Source of the DNA: Alloscardovia macacae
Lineage (GTDB): Bacteria; Actinomycetota; Actinomycetes; Actinomycetales; Bifidobacteriaceae
Direction: 5' to 3'
Length of the DNA: 64,000 bases
Assembly (NCBI RefSeq): GCF_002259705.1
Contig: NZ_MWWT01000005.1
Coordinates: forward strand, 310,001 to 374,000
Below the pieces are notes generated by a model. The model was given only the letters and a program-made list of their open reading frames with translations, ran no database searches and had not been told where the DNA came from. This document shows, one piece after another, positions 1 through 8,590 of this stretch. Made by a program: the position numbers and the translations under genes. The number at the start of each line of letters is the position of its first letter. Position 1 is the first letter of the stretch.

Positions 1-1581
1 GAGGCTGAGATGCAGGCTGTAGCGCAGCCAGAGGCCGAGCTCGCCGAAGTGGCAGATGAGCCGGCGGAAGAATTGACCTCGGAAGACGACACTGAAGCAG
101 CGGAAGACGAGGAAGAAAGCACGGCTGCAGAGGAAACGCAGCGCCGTATAGCCGCGCAGAACGCCGCTCAGGAGGCGAAGCGCCGGCAGAGCCATCCGCG
201 CGAACAGGTCTTCCTGCACGAGGGCGGCATCGTGGACTACGTGGACTTCCTCTCGAAAGGCGAGGATATCTGCGATATCTGGCATATCACCGGCCAGGAC
301 ACGTACGAGGAGGAAACGCAGGTCGTGACGGCCAGCGGCGACCTCGAAGCGCGTATGATAGAACGCACGTGTGACGTGGACATCGCGCTGCGCTGGGTGA
401 ACGACTATGAGACGACCATCCGCAGTTTCGTGAACGTGGTGGAGACGCCGGGCGGCGGCATGCACGTGGACGGTTTCCTGAACTCCATTACGAAGCAGGT
501 GCGCAAAAACGTGGAAGCTTCCGCGCGCAAGTATAAGATCAGCGCGAAAGACTCGTCCATGAAGGTGGAGCGCGACGACGTGACGTCGGGACTCGTGGCC
601 GTAGTCACGGTACGCATCGCCGAGCCGCAGTTCCAGGGGCAGACGAAAGACGTGCTCGGAACTGCTCCGGTGAAGCCTATCGTCACGAAGATGAGTGACG
701 CGCAGTTCGGGGAGATGATCTCCGGCTCGAAGCGTGGCTTTAAAGAGCAGTCCGCGCGCGTACTCGAAAAAATCGTGGGCGAGATGCATGCGCGCATCCA
801 GTCACGCAAGGCGAAAGAAGTCACGCGCCGTAAGAACGCGCTCGAGTCGGCTTCTATGCCGTCGAAACTTTCAGACTGCCAGCCGGGTAATGATGATATC
901 GCTGAGCTGTTCATCGTGGAGGGTGACTCCGCTCTCGGCACCGCGAAGGCTGCGCGTAACTCCATGTTCCAAGCTCTTCTGCCTATCCGCGGTAAGATCC
1001 TGAACGTGCAGAAGGCGTCCACGGCGCAGATTCTGGCGAATAAGGAATGCTCGTCCATCATCCAGGTGGTGGGAGCGGGTTCGGGGTCTACCTTCGACGT
1101 GAAGCAGGCGCGCTATAACAAGGTGGTCATGATGACCGATGCGGACGTGGATGGCGCGCACATCCGCACGCTGCTGCTGACGCTGTTCTACCGGTACATG
1201 CGTCCGCTCATCGCGGAAGGGCACGTGTATGCTGCGGTTCCGCCGCTGCATCGCATCGCACTGGTTGGGAAGCGCAAGGGGGAGTATATCTACACGTACT
1301 CGGAGGAGGAGCTCGGCGTGCGGCTGGCGAAGCTGCGCGACCAGGGCATCGCGTATAACGAGGACATTCAGCGCTATAAGGGTCTGGGCGAGATGGATGC
1401 GGATCAGCTGGCGGATACGACTATGGATCCGCGCACGCGTATGCTGCGTAGGATTCGACTCGAGGATGCGGCTGAGGCGTCGGAGATCTTCAGCCTGCTC
1501 ATGGGCGATGAGGTGCCGCCGCGTAAGCAGTTTATCATCGATAATGCGGATGATTTCGACCGCTCGAAGATAGACGCGTAA
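1..1581 (+). CDS. parE: DNA topoisomerase IV subunit B (ParE), 5' truncated by window edge
   Basis: ATP-dependent subunit of the type II topoisomerase that decatenates daughter chromosomes. The frame is open from base 1 (codons for Glu-Ala-Glu precede the first Met at 10), so the gene starts upstream and its ATPase domain is missing here. Visible are the transducer region, the TOPRIM domain with IVEGDSALG and the metal-binding MTDADVDGAHIRTL, and the C-terminal RYKGLGEMDADQL and DPRTRMLRRI motifs of GyrB/ParE proteins. A roughly 60-residue acidic Glu/Ala/Asp-rich insertion sits just before the transducer domain. ParE is preferred over GyrB because the partner A subunit at 19343-22126 is in the same neighbourhood and there is no recF or gyrA nearby. 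Confidence 0.93.
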   Translation, partial: EAEMQAVAQPEAELAEVADEPAEELTSEDDTEAAEDEEESTAAEETQRRIAAQNAAQEAKRRQSHPREQVFLHEGGIVDYVDFLSKGEDICDIWHITGQDTYEEETQVVTASGDLEARMIERTCDVDIALRWVNDYETTIRSFVNVVETPGGGMHVDGFLNSITKQVRKNVEASARKYKISAKDSSMKVERDDVTSGLVAVVTVRIAEPQFQGQTKDVLGTAPVKPIVTKMSDAQFGEMISGSKRGFKEQSARVLEKIVGEMHARIQSRKAKEVTRRKNALESASMPSKLSDCQPGNDDIAELFIVEGDSALGTAKAARNSMFQALLPIRGKILNVQKASTAQILANKECSSIIQVVGAGSGSTFDVKQARYNKVVMMTDADVDGAHIRTLLLTLFYRYMRPLIAEGHVYAAVPPLHRIALVGKRKGEYIYTYSEEELGVRLAKLRDQGIAYNEDIQRYKGLGEMDADQLADTTMDPRTRMLRRIRLEDAAEASEIFSLLMGDEVPPRKQFIIDNADDFDRSKIDA

Positions 1582-1660
1582 GACGGCGTGTGCGCGGCTC
1601 GGGAGAGTACGCTCGGAGCGTCTTCTCGCGTAATAGGACAATTTTCCCGTTTTCGGGGTG

Positions 1661-1748
1661 TTTGTAGTCACGAATGACCGTTGAGTTTACGACATAAACT
1701 CATAAACGGCTTTATATCGTTAAAACGGCGGTCATTCGTGACTACAAA
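1661..1748. terminator. Long perfect inverted repeat after parE
   Basis: Arms 1661-1680 and 1729-1748 are exact reverse complements over 20 bp, separated by 48 nt. The loop holds a smaller hairpin (GAGTTTA at 1683-1689 with TAAACTC at 1695-1701). It may terminate parE, although it lacks a classic U-run, or it may be a mobile or regulatory palindrome. The left arm resembles a sequence near 47382. Confidence 0.6.
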
Positions 1749-1859
1749 TCTCCATTCTTCACATTTCCATCACGCGTGTCGAAATTTCGACTCTCGTCGG
1801 ATGAGTCCTGTACTCTGAGGTGCAGGAATGAAATGAAAACGTATGCAGGAGCATGAACG

Positions 1860-3029
1860 ATGGCGAACGTACTGCTGGCAGTCATATACTTGGCTTTTAT
1901 CTCTCTAGGGCTTCCAGACTCTCTCATGGGGTCAGCATGGCCGACCATGTATCCTCAGTATCATGTGCCTGTCTCGTATGCGGGACTGGTACAGATCATC
2001 ATCACAGCGGGGACTATTATCTCGTCTCTTCTCAGTGACAGGCTGACGTTTAAGCTCGGTGCGGGGAAAGTCGTCACTGTATCCGTGGGTCTTACTGCTG
2101 TGGCGCTGCTCGGATTCTCCTTCTCACCGACATTCTGGATTCTGTGCCTGTGTGCTATCCCGTATGGTCTCGGAGCGGGAGCTATCGATGCGGCACTGAA
2201 TAATTATGTGGCTCTGCACTACAGCAGCCGGCACATGAGCTGGCTGCATGCCATGTGGGGAGTGGGGACCGTCGTCAGCCCGAGCATTATGTCCTATGCA
2301 CTCATCGAACAGCACCAGTGGCAGCTCGGATACCGGTATGTGAGCTTTATTCAGATAGGTATTACGGTACTCGTGGCACTGTCACTGCCGCTGTGGGCGA
2401 AGAGAGGTCGTGCCACCGTAGAATCCTCCTCGGAGCAGAAAGCATCGGCGAAGCCTCTCGGGCTCATGGCTACTCTGCGCTTACCACTGGCGAAGGAAGT
2501 GATGCTTATGTTCCTGTGCTACTGCGGCCTCGAGGGCACAGTGGGCCTGTGGGCGAGTACCTATGCTGTGCAGTCACGGGGGATTAGTGCCGACCAGGCA
2601 GCAGTGTGGGCGAGCTACTTCTTCCTCGGAATCACCGGTGGACGTATAGCGGCAGGGTTCATAGCAGATAAATTCAGCGATACCTTCATGATACGCCTCG
2701 GCTCTGCTGTGCTTTTCGCGGGTATACTACTGACTGTGAACCCTACGCCCTACACCGTGCTGACTATGCTCGGACTCATCCTCATCGGCGTGGGCTGTGC
2801 CCCTATCTATCCGAGCATCATTCATGCGACTCCGGAGCTATTCGGCGAGGATAAGTCGCAAGCTATCATCGGCGTGCAGATGGCGAGCGCGTATGTGGGC
2901 TATCTCGTGGTCGTGCCAGTCTTCGGGCTGATAGCTCGGCAGATATCTGCACTGTGGATGCCGGCATACATTCTCGTCTTCTTCCTGCTCATGGTGGGGA
3001 TGCACGAGTTTATTCAGAAGAAGCGATAA
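1860..3029 (+). CDS. MFS transporter, probable L-fucose/sugar permease
   Basis: A 389-residue major facilitator protein with about 12 hydrophobic segments, of the fucose-permease/YfkF-like type. Features include the N-terminal GLPDSLMGSAWP stretch, the loop LLSDRLTFKLGAG between helices 2 and 3, and GAGAIDAALNNYV. The start follows AGGAG at about 1846. It lies convergent to the LacI regulator and at the head of the L-fucose gene cluster, so uptake of free L-fucose is the likely role. That substrate is inferred from context only. It is a little shorter than enterobacterial FucP. An alternative is a permease for another deoxysugar. Confidence 0.75.
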   Translation: MANVLLAVIYLAFISLGLPDSLMGSAWPTMYPQYHVPVSYAGLVQIIITAGTIISSLLSDRLTFKLGAGKVVTVSVGLTAVALLGFSFSPTFWILCLCAIPYGLGAGAIDAALNNYVALHYSSRHMSWLHAMWGVGTVVSPSIMSYALIEQHQWQLGYRYVSFIQIGITVLVALSLPLWAKRGRATVESSSEQKASAKPLGLMATLRLPLAKEVMLMFLCYCGLEGTVGLWASTYAVQSRGISADQAAVWASYFFLGITGGRIAAGFIADKFSDTFMIRLGSAVLFAGILLTVNPTPYTVLTMLGLILIGVGCAPIYPSIIHATPELFGEDKSQAIIGVQMASAYVGYLVVVPVFGLIARQISALWMPAYILVFFLLMVGMHEFIQKKR

Positions 3030-3078
3030 AGTGCACGTGAAGTAGGCGTTCTCTAGGAACACCCCTACTGTGTGTATC

Positions 3079-4107
3079 TTATGCGCGTGGCGCAGCGCAG
3101 GACTGGCGTATCTCCAGCTGAGTGGGAAGGATGGAGTAGTGCTGCATACTGCGGTCTGCGCGCGCATCGAGAATGAGGTCTATGGCACGCTGCGCCATAC
3201 GGTCGAAAGGCTGTGTGACTGTGGTGAGTGCAGGGTAGACGTATGACGATGGGTAGACGTTATCAAACCCTACGACAGACAGTTCATCGGGGAGAAGAAT
3301 ATGCCGTGCTCGCGCAGCGCGGTAAACGCTCACCGCGCTGAGGTCATTAAATGCGAAGATGGCTGTGGGGCGCTCATCTTCAGGAAGGTCGAGAAGCTCA
3401 CAGGCTGCATGGAAGGCTTTATCCGGAAGGTAATCTCCAGGCTTGATCAGGTCAGGTTTTACAGAAACACCGTGTGTGCGTAGTGCGCTCATATATCCGC
3501 TCAGACGTGCCTGAGAGGACTGCGCATCATCTGGTCCTGTAATGATGCCGATGCGGGTATGTCCTAAAGAGAGAAGGTATTCTGCTACCACGAGACCACT
3601 CGTCCAGTTATCTATACCCACTCCGAGGGTGTCCTCGTCCACTTGTCCTATGGGGTCTATGATGACATAGGGAATGTCTCGGGAGTTCAGGAGAGCTTTA
3701 TCCTCAGCAGACAGATGATGAAGAAGAAGGATGACTCCTAGTGGATTCCTGTCTATGGCTCCACGCAAGCAGCTACTCACAGCTTCAGCATAGCGGTCAT
3801 CTGCACTGCTTCCTACGCACGAACACGTAATACCTATACTAAAGTTTTTCGCATATGCGGTGGTTTCTTGAATCATAGCCATAGTGCCGTTATTCGACAC
3901 TTCCGTCATGATGAGTTCTATGGTTTGCGAGGTTTTTGTGGTAGCCAGAGGCTTTTTATACCCGTACTCAGTGAGAAGGGACTCCACTCTTTTTCGGGTA
4001 ATTTCAGATACGCCAGAACGTCCGTTGAGTACCTTAGACACTGTAGCCTGAGATACCTGTGCCTCGTATGCTATCGTAGCTAGGCTTACTTTCTCAGATG
4101 GCATCAC
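3079..4107 (-). CDS. LacI-family transcriptional repressor of the fucose island
   Basis: 342 residues. Residues 8-55 form the LacI helix-turn-helix and hinge helix (SLATIAYEAQVSQATVSKVLNGR). The remainder is a periplasmic-binding-protein-like effector domain with the typical GHTRIGIITGP and AIFAFNDLSAVSVYRA motifs. It is transcribed divergently from the fuconate dehydratase gene across a 155-bp AT-rich gap and is the only regulator in the island. It most likely senses L-fucose or a pathway intermediate (inference). Candidate operators containing TTTCGTAA lie in this gap and upstream of the ABC binding-protein gene. Confidence 0.9.
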   Translation of the reverse strand: MMPSEKVSLATIAYEAQVSQATVSKVLNGRSGVSEITRKRVESLLTEYGYKKPLATTKTSQTIELIMTEVSNNGTMAMIQETTAYAKNFSIGITCSCVGSSADDRYAEAVSSCLRGAIDRNPLGVILLLHHLSAEDKALLNSRDIPYVIIDPIGQVDEDTLGVGIDNWTSGLVVAEYLLSLGHTRIGIITGPDDAQSSQARLSGYMSALRTHGVSVKPDLIKPGDYLPDKAFHAACELLDLPEDERPTAIFAFNDLSAVSVYRAARARHILLPDELSVVGFDNVYPSSYVYPALTTVTQPFDRMAQRAIDLILDARADRSMQHYSILPTQLEIRQSCAAPRA

Positions 4108-4262
4108 ATCACCTCTATCCGTCCTTTTTCTCTAGTATACAGCAGAAAAGAGAAAATGAGATAAGAAAATTTCCATAAATATATATAAACTTTCGTAATT
4201 TATATGATAGAATAAAATCACGGTTACAGGGATGTGCGAAGCAAAGGAAGCAAAGAGGCGAG
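4108..4262. promoter_or_regulatory. Divergent lacI / fuconate dehydratase control region
   Basis: AT-rich gap with a candidate operator TTTCGTAATT at 4191-4200. A -10-like TAGAAT at 4208-4213 is oriented toward the dehydratase gene. No good -35 is visible. The same TTTCGTAA core occurs twice at 11038-11070, before the ABC transporter genes. This is inferred from motif sharing. Confidence 0.5.
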
Positions 4263-5570
4263 ATGAGTACTATAGCGAAAGTAACGACATATGACCTGAG
4301 ATTCCCTACGTCTCAGACCTTATCGGGTTCGGATGCTATGAATCCAGACCCAGACTACTCGAGTGCGTATGTAGTACTCGAGACGAGTGATGGAGACTGT
4401 GGATATGGTTTCGTCTTTACTATAGGTAGGGGTAATGATGTGGTCGTTACCGCTATCGATACCATAGCGCGAAAATTTATAGGAAAACGAGTAGAAACAT
4501 ATCTGGATCAGATGCGGCTCGCATGGGATGAGTGCATTCATGACTCGCAGCTGCGCTGGCTGGGTCCAGAAAAGGGCGTGGTCCATATGGCATGTGGTGC
4601 GCTGCTTTCGGCATTATGGGATCTGAAAGCACGAAGGTCGCGGATGCCGTTATGGAAGCTTCTGAGCAGTATGGAGCCGGAAGAATTGGTCTCTACGCTC
4701 GACTTTCGCTATCTTACAGATGCTCTGACGCCTGAAGAAGCAGTAGACATACTTGCGGATAAAAAAGCGAGTGCCGATGCGCGAGCGCACGATCTTATCC
4801 AGCGTGGATATCCAGGATACTCTACAGCAGCGGGATGGCTCGGATATAGCGACGAAAAAATGCTCAGCCTTATCCGAAGTGAGACGAGGGAGAAAGGATT
4901 TCAGCAGATAAAGCTGAAAGTGGGGCAGAACCTGCAGGATGATATCCGGCGTCTAAGCCTCGCCCGGCAGGAAGCGGGGCCAGATATACGTATAGCGGTA
5001 GATGCGAACCAGGTCTGGGACGTACCGCAAGCCATCGCCTGGATAAAACATCTCGAAAAGTATGACCTCGCGTGGGTAGAGGAGCCAACTAGTCCAGATG
5101 ATGTACTCGGCCACGCGGCCATACAAAAAGCTATTCATCCGCTTGCTGTGGCGACGGGAGAGCAGATGCAAAGCCGTATCCTTTATAAGCAGTATCTGCA
5201 GGCGGGAGCATTCCAAGTGATGCAGATAGATGCGACGCGTGTAGCAGGCCCTCAGGAGATTATCCTCGAGTATCTGCTCGCGCATAAGTATGGCGTACGA
5301 GTATGCCCTCATGCAGGTGGTGTGGGGCTGTGTGAAGCTGTGGTGCAGTATGCCATGCTGGACTATGTGTCCATCTCGGGGCAGATGGAAGACCGCATGG
5401 TGGAGTACGTGGATAATCAGCACGAATACTTCCTCGAGCCTTCTCGAATATGTCATGGGCGTTACCAGACTCCACTGAATCCAGGAAGTGGGATTCAGAT
5501 GAACCTCGCTCTGTGCGAGCAGTATATGTATGCTCAGCCGCGTATACGCACCAGTGCTGATGATGAGTGA
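4263..5570 (+). CDS. L-fuconate dehydratase (enolase superfamily)
   Basis: 435 residues of the mandelate racemase/enolase superfamily, L-fuconate dehydratase branch. It should convert L-fuconate to 2-keto-3-deoxy-L-fuconate. The N-terminal capping domain carries the family's SGSDAMNPDPDYS region. The barrel shows the KxK general base (IKLKVG), metal ligands in VDANQVW, WVEEPTSP and TGEQMQSR, and the late His in CPHAGGVGLCE. The length matches the family. It is the first gene of a run of catabolic genes at 4263-11037 on one strand, with the next start 31 bp downstream. Rhamnonate dehydratase is a less likely alternative, because the neighbours are fucose genes. Confidence 0.9.
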   Translation: MSTIAKVTTYDLRFPTSQTLSGSDAMNPDPDYSSAYVVLETSDGDCGYGFVFTIGRGNDVVVTAIDTIARKFIGKRVETYLDQMRLAWDECIHDSQLRWLGPEKGVVHMACGALLSALWDLKARRSRMPLWKLLSSMEPEELVSTLDFRYLTDALTPEEAVDILADKKASADARAHDLIQRGYPGYSTAAGWLGYSDEKMLSLIRSETREKGFQQIKLKVGQNLQDDIRRLSLARQEAGPDIRIAVDANQVWDVPQAIAWIKHLEKYDLAWVEEPTSPDDVLGHAAIQKAIHPLAVATGEQMQSRILYKQYLQAGAFQVMQIDATRVAGPQEIILEYLLAHKYGVRVCPHAGGVGLCEAVVQYAMLDYVSISGQMEDRMVEYVDNQHEYFLEPSRICHGRYQTPLNPGSGIQMNLALCEQYMYAQPRIRTSADDE

Positions 5571-5601
5571 TATATAAAGGGTACTAGAGAAAGGGACTGC
5601 A

Positions 5602-6393
5602 GTGGACTTACATCTCTCAGGAAAGGTAATCCTCGTGACGGGAGGATTTAAGGGGATAGGCAGAGCTATAGCGTTGAGGCTAGCTGAAGAAGGGGCTATA
5701 CCTGTCGTTCTGAACAGGAGTGATGGGGCAGAAGAAGACTTTCGTCAAGCCATGGAAGAGATAACTACTACGTATGATGTGTATCTCATAGACTTGAATA
5801 ACGCCGATGAGATAGGACCTCTCGTTCAGGATGTGCTCAGAAAGTATGGGCATATCGATGGCGTGGTGAATAATGCGGGTAGAAATGATGGTCTCTCCCT
5901 GGAGACGACCAGCTGGAGGGACTTCGAGGCCTCACTGCATGGAAATCTTACGCATTACTATGAACTCGTACACCAGTGCGTCGGTGCACTGAAAGAGTCG
6001 CAAGGATCTATAGTAAACGTGGGCTCGAAGACGGCAGTAACTGGACAAGGTAAGACAAGCGCATATGCTGCTGCGAAAGGTGCTATCCTCGCTCTTACTC
6101 GCGAGTGGGCTGCTGCGCTGGCTGCTGATAATGTGCGTGCGAATGCCGTCGTTATAGCAGAATCCTGGACTCCTCTCTACGCACAGTGGATCCGGAGCTT
6201 CGGAGATGAAGAGGCACAGAAGGCTCAGCTTGAAAAGATAACGCGATCCATACCGCTTGGCCACCGTATGACGAGTACTGAGGAGATAGCAGATACTGTG
6301 GTTTTTCTCCTTTCTGACCGTTCGTCGCACACGACAGGACAGTGGATATATCCAGATGGTGGTTATGTGCACCTCGATAGGGCGCTGACATGA
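5602..6393 (+). CDS. SDR-family L-fucose dehydrogenase
   Basis: 263-residue classical short-chain dehydrogenase. It has the NAD(P)-binding TGGFKGIGRA at residues 12-21, the NNAG motif, the catalytic Ser before the Tyr-x-x-x-Lys of SAYAAAKGA, and a C-terminal DGGYVHLD typical of the family. The likely reaction is oxidation of L-fucose to L-fuconolactone, the first oxidative step of the non-phosphorylating pathway. The substrate is inferred from the flanking dehydratase, lactonase and mutarotase genes. It starts with GTG at 5602 and overlaps the next gene by 4 bp (ATGA). Confidence 0.85.
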   Translation: MDLHLSGKVILVTGGFKGIGRAIALRLAEEGAIPVVLNRSDGAEEDFRQAMEEITTTYDVYLIDLNNADEIGPLVQDVLRKYGHIDGVVNNAGRNDGLSLETTSWRDFEASLHGNLTHYYELVHQCVGALKESQGSIVNVGSKTAVTGQGKTSAYAAAKGAILALTREWAAALAADNVRANAVVIAESWTPLYAQWIRSFGDEEAQKAQLEKITRSIPLGHRMTSTEEIADTVVFLLSDRSSHTTGQWIYPDGGYVHLDRALT

Positions 6394-7259
6394 TGGGGGC
6401 GCTGACAAAAGCTCACGATGAGCAGGGTAGTGAGCTTACGCCAGTGCAGAAAGTGCTCGACTCGCATGTGCATCTCTGGAACTGGCAGAAACAGAACCTT
6501 CCTTGGGTTACCCGGGATATGAAGGTACTTCAGAGGACGTATACGCTCGATGATCTCGTATGCGCGTATGACTCTGCTCGGACAGTGCCGCAGGTTCAGC
6601 TCGTCTCAGGAGTGTATGTAGAAGTGGATACGCCAGACTGGGCGGATGAAGATATACGAGCGGCGCAGCTTCAGGAAAGTGCGGGATTTGCTATGTGCTT
6701 ACAGGCGCGTCTCAGCACGCATATGCGTGTGCCTCTCTGTGCACGGGCTGTACGTGAAGTACTGCACACGACATCTGCTCGGGAGGGTCGCTGTCTCGAG
6801 CGAGAATTTTTAGACGGACTGCGTCTACTCGCAGACCGCCATATCGCATTCGATGCGTGTGTACGTACCGAAGAACTCGATGATCTCGTACGGGCATGCG
6901 AGCGTATTCCGCAAGCTACTGTAGTGCTCGATCACGTGGGGAATGTGACTAATAGCGCTCAGCTCGAGAGCGCACTTCCCGCTTTTGAGCGGCTTGCTAC
7001 TCTGGAGAATGTCTATGTGAAAGTGTCTGGGTATCCCACTGCTGACGTAGTATTCGCTGACAGTATATGTGCGTGCATGAAGTCTATCTTCTCTCCAGAA
7101 CGTCTCCTGTATGCTTCAAACTGGCCAGTGATTCAGCTTTATGGTGGGCTTGCTGAGCATCTTCAAATCGTGATGAAGTACTGGAATGGTGACGATAATT
7201 TCTTCTACGCAAATGCACGACGAGTATATGGAGGAGATGATGAGCATGTTTCTCTGTGA
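6390..7259 (+). CDS. Amidohydrolase-family L-fuconolactonase
   Basis: 289 residues of the amidohydrolase 2 (COG3618-like) group. The metal-binding HxH is in LDSHVHLWNW at about residue 27. Later come VLDHVGNV and the C-terminal RLLYASNWPV, where the catalytic Asp is usually found in a GSDWP context. Here that position reads ASNWP, an Asn substitution also seen in some fucono- and rhamnonolactonases, so specificity deserves a check. It would hydrolyse fuconolactone to fuconate. It is translationally coupled to the dehydrogenase by an ATGA overlap (ATG at 6390, alternative ATG at 6393) and overlaps the aldolase start. Confidence 0.82.
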   Translation: MMGALTKAHDEQGSELTPVQKVLDSHVHLWNWQKQNLPWVTRDMKVLQRTYTLDDLVCAYDSARTVPQVQLVSGVYVEVDTPDWADEDIRAAQLQESAGFAMCLQARLSTHMRVPLCARAVREVLHTTSAREGRCLEREFLDGLRLLADRHIAFDACVRTEELDDLVRACERIPQATVVLDHVGNVTNSAQLESALPAFERLATLENVYVKVSGYPTADVVFADSICACMKSIFSPERLLYASNWPVIQLYGGLAEHLQIVMKYWNGDDNFFYANARRVYGGDDEHVSL

Positions 7260-8118
7260 TGGAGTGTACTGTCCATCCCTGACGTTCCTAAGAGAGGATG
7301 GCACTGCAGACTATGAGCACTGGTATGCACACTGTGACCATCTTATCCATGCGGGTGTGCAGGGCATAATCCTTTTCGGAAGTATCGGCGAGTTCTATAC
7401 GTTCAGTGTGCAGGAAAAGGCGCAGATGATCCATCATCTCGTTCAGTATATACAGCACAGAATGCAGGTCTTCGTGGGTGTGGCAGATACGGATGTGCGA
7501 AACGTACTTGAGCTTATCCGTGCTTGTGAGCGAGAGGAAGTGGATGGTATCCTAGCTCTCTCGCCGTATTATTTCGGTCCAAGCCCTCGCGAAGCTCGTG
7601 CATACTTCTCGCGGCTGGCATGCAGTACATCTTTACCGGTTATTCTTTATAACTTCCCAGCTCGCACGGGCAGTGATCTTGATCCAGAGACAGTGTCAGT
7701 GCTGGCATGCGAGTATGAAAATATCGTGGGGATAAAAGACACCGTGGATACACTCAGTCATACGCGAAAGATAATCCAGAGTGTACGTCCTGTGCGACCA
7801 GACTTCTGTGTGCTGTCTGGGTATGACGAATACTATGGAGCAAATAGAGTAGCTGGTGGTAATGGCGTTATCAGCGGCCTTACGAATGTGGAACCAGAGA
7901 CTTTCTCTCGAGCGGACAAGGCGTGGAAGGATAAAAATATGCGGGAGCTCCTGGAGGCGAGCGCGCGCATACAGCATCTCATGGCAGTCTATGATGTGGC
8001 TGAGTTCTTTATCCCTGCTATAAAAGAAGCGGTACGAGTAAAAGGACTCGACATCAGTGTGGAAGACCTGCGACTCACTGTGCAGCAGCGCGCATGTATA
8101 GCACAGATTCTCGAGTAA
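7246..8118 (+). CDS. Dihydrodipicolinate synthase-family 2-keto-3-deoxy-L-fuconate aldolase
   Basis: Class I aldolase of the DHDPS/N-acetylneuraminate lyase family (about 290 residues). It has the GSIGEF loop, the active-site Tyr135 in YNFPARTG and the Schiff-base Lys164 in VGIKDTVD. In this cluster it should split 2-keto-3-deoxy-L-fuconate into pyruvate and L-lactaldehyde. I chose ATG 7246 because GGAGGAG at 7230-7236 lies 9 nt upstream. Nearby ATGs at 7237 and 7240 are too close, and the open frame extends further to 7186 within the previous gene. It overlaps the lactonase gene by 14 bp. No lactaldehyde reductase gene lies in the window. Confidence 0.85.
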   Translation: MFLCDGVYCPSLTFLREDGTADYEHWYAHCDHLIHAGVQGIILFGSIGEFYTFSVQEKAQMIHHLVQYIQHRMQVFVGVADTDVRNVLELIRACEREEVDGILALSPYYFGPSPREARAYFSRLACSTSLPVILYNFPARTGSDLDPETVSVLACEYENIVGIKDTVDTLSHTRKIIQSVRPVRPDFCVLSGYDEYYGANRVAGGNGVISGLTNVEPETFSRADKAWKDKNMRELLEASARIQHLMAVYDVAEFFIPAIKEAVRVKGLDISVEDLRLTVQQRACIAQILE

Positions 8119-8155
8119 ACTAGAGAACAGTACAGTCATACGAAGGAGTAAGGCC

Positions 8156-8590
8156 ATGCTGAAAGGAATACCGGCTATACTCTCACCGCAGTTACTGAAA
8201 GTACTGTGTGAGATGGGACATGGAGATACTATAGTCTTCGCAGATGCGCATTTTCCTGCTCAAAGCGTCAGTGAGCGCGCCTGCGTCGTGCGCTATGATG
8301 GAGTGCGCATTCCTGAACTTCTTACTGCAGTGCTTACCCTCTTCCCCCTCGACCGGTATGATGACGCTCCTGTGACTCTGATGAAAGTGGTAGAAGGAGA
8401 TATAGAAGGAGGTAGGTGTGCCGCTCCCATCTGGGATGAGTATGGAAGTATTCTTCAGGGAGCACATATGCAGTGGTGCGAGCGCTATGAGTTTTATGAC
8501 CGTGCTCGTAGCGCATACTGCATAGTGGCTACGGGAGAAACTCAGCAGTATGCGAACATTATCCTGCGTAAAGGAGTAGTACGCGTATGA
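8156..8590 (+). CDS. fucU: L-fucose mutarotase (FucU/RbsD family)
   Basis: 144 residues covering the whole FucU/RbsD family. The N-terminal MLKGIPAILSPQLLKVLCEMGHGDTI has the conserved catalytic His in GHGD, followed by FADAHFPA, and the C-terminal Tyr-rich GETQQYANIILRKGVV. It interconverts the anomers of L-fucose, which speeds use of the beta- or alpha-fucose released by the fucosidases. An RBS (GAAGGAG) precedes ATG 8156. It overlaps the GH95 gene by 4 bp (ATGA), so the two are probably co-translated. Confidence 0.93.
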   Translation: MLKGIPAILSPQLLKVLCEMGHGDTIVFADAHFPAQSVSERACVVRYDGVRIPELLTAVLTLFPLDRYDDAPVTLMKVVEGDIEGGRCAAPIWDEYGSILQGAHMQWCERYEFYDRARSAYCIVATGETQQYANIILRKGVVRV

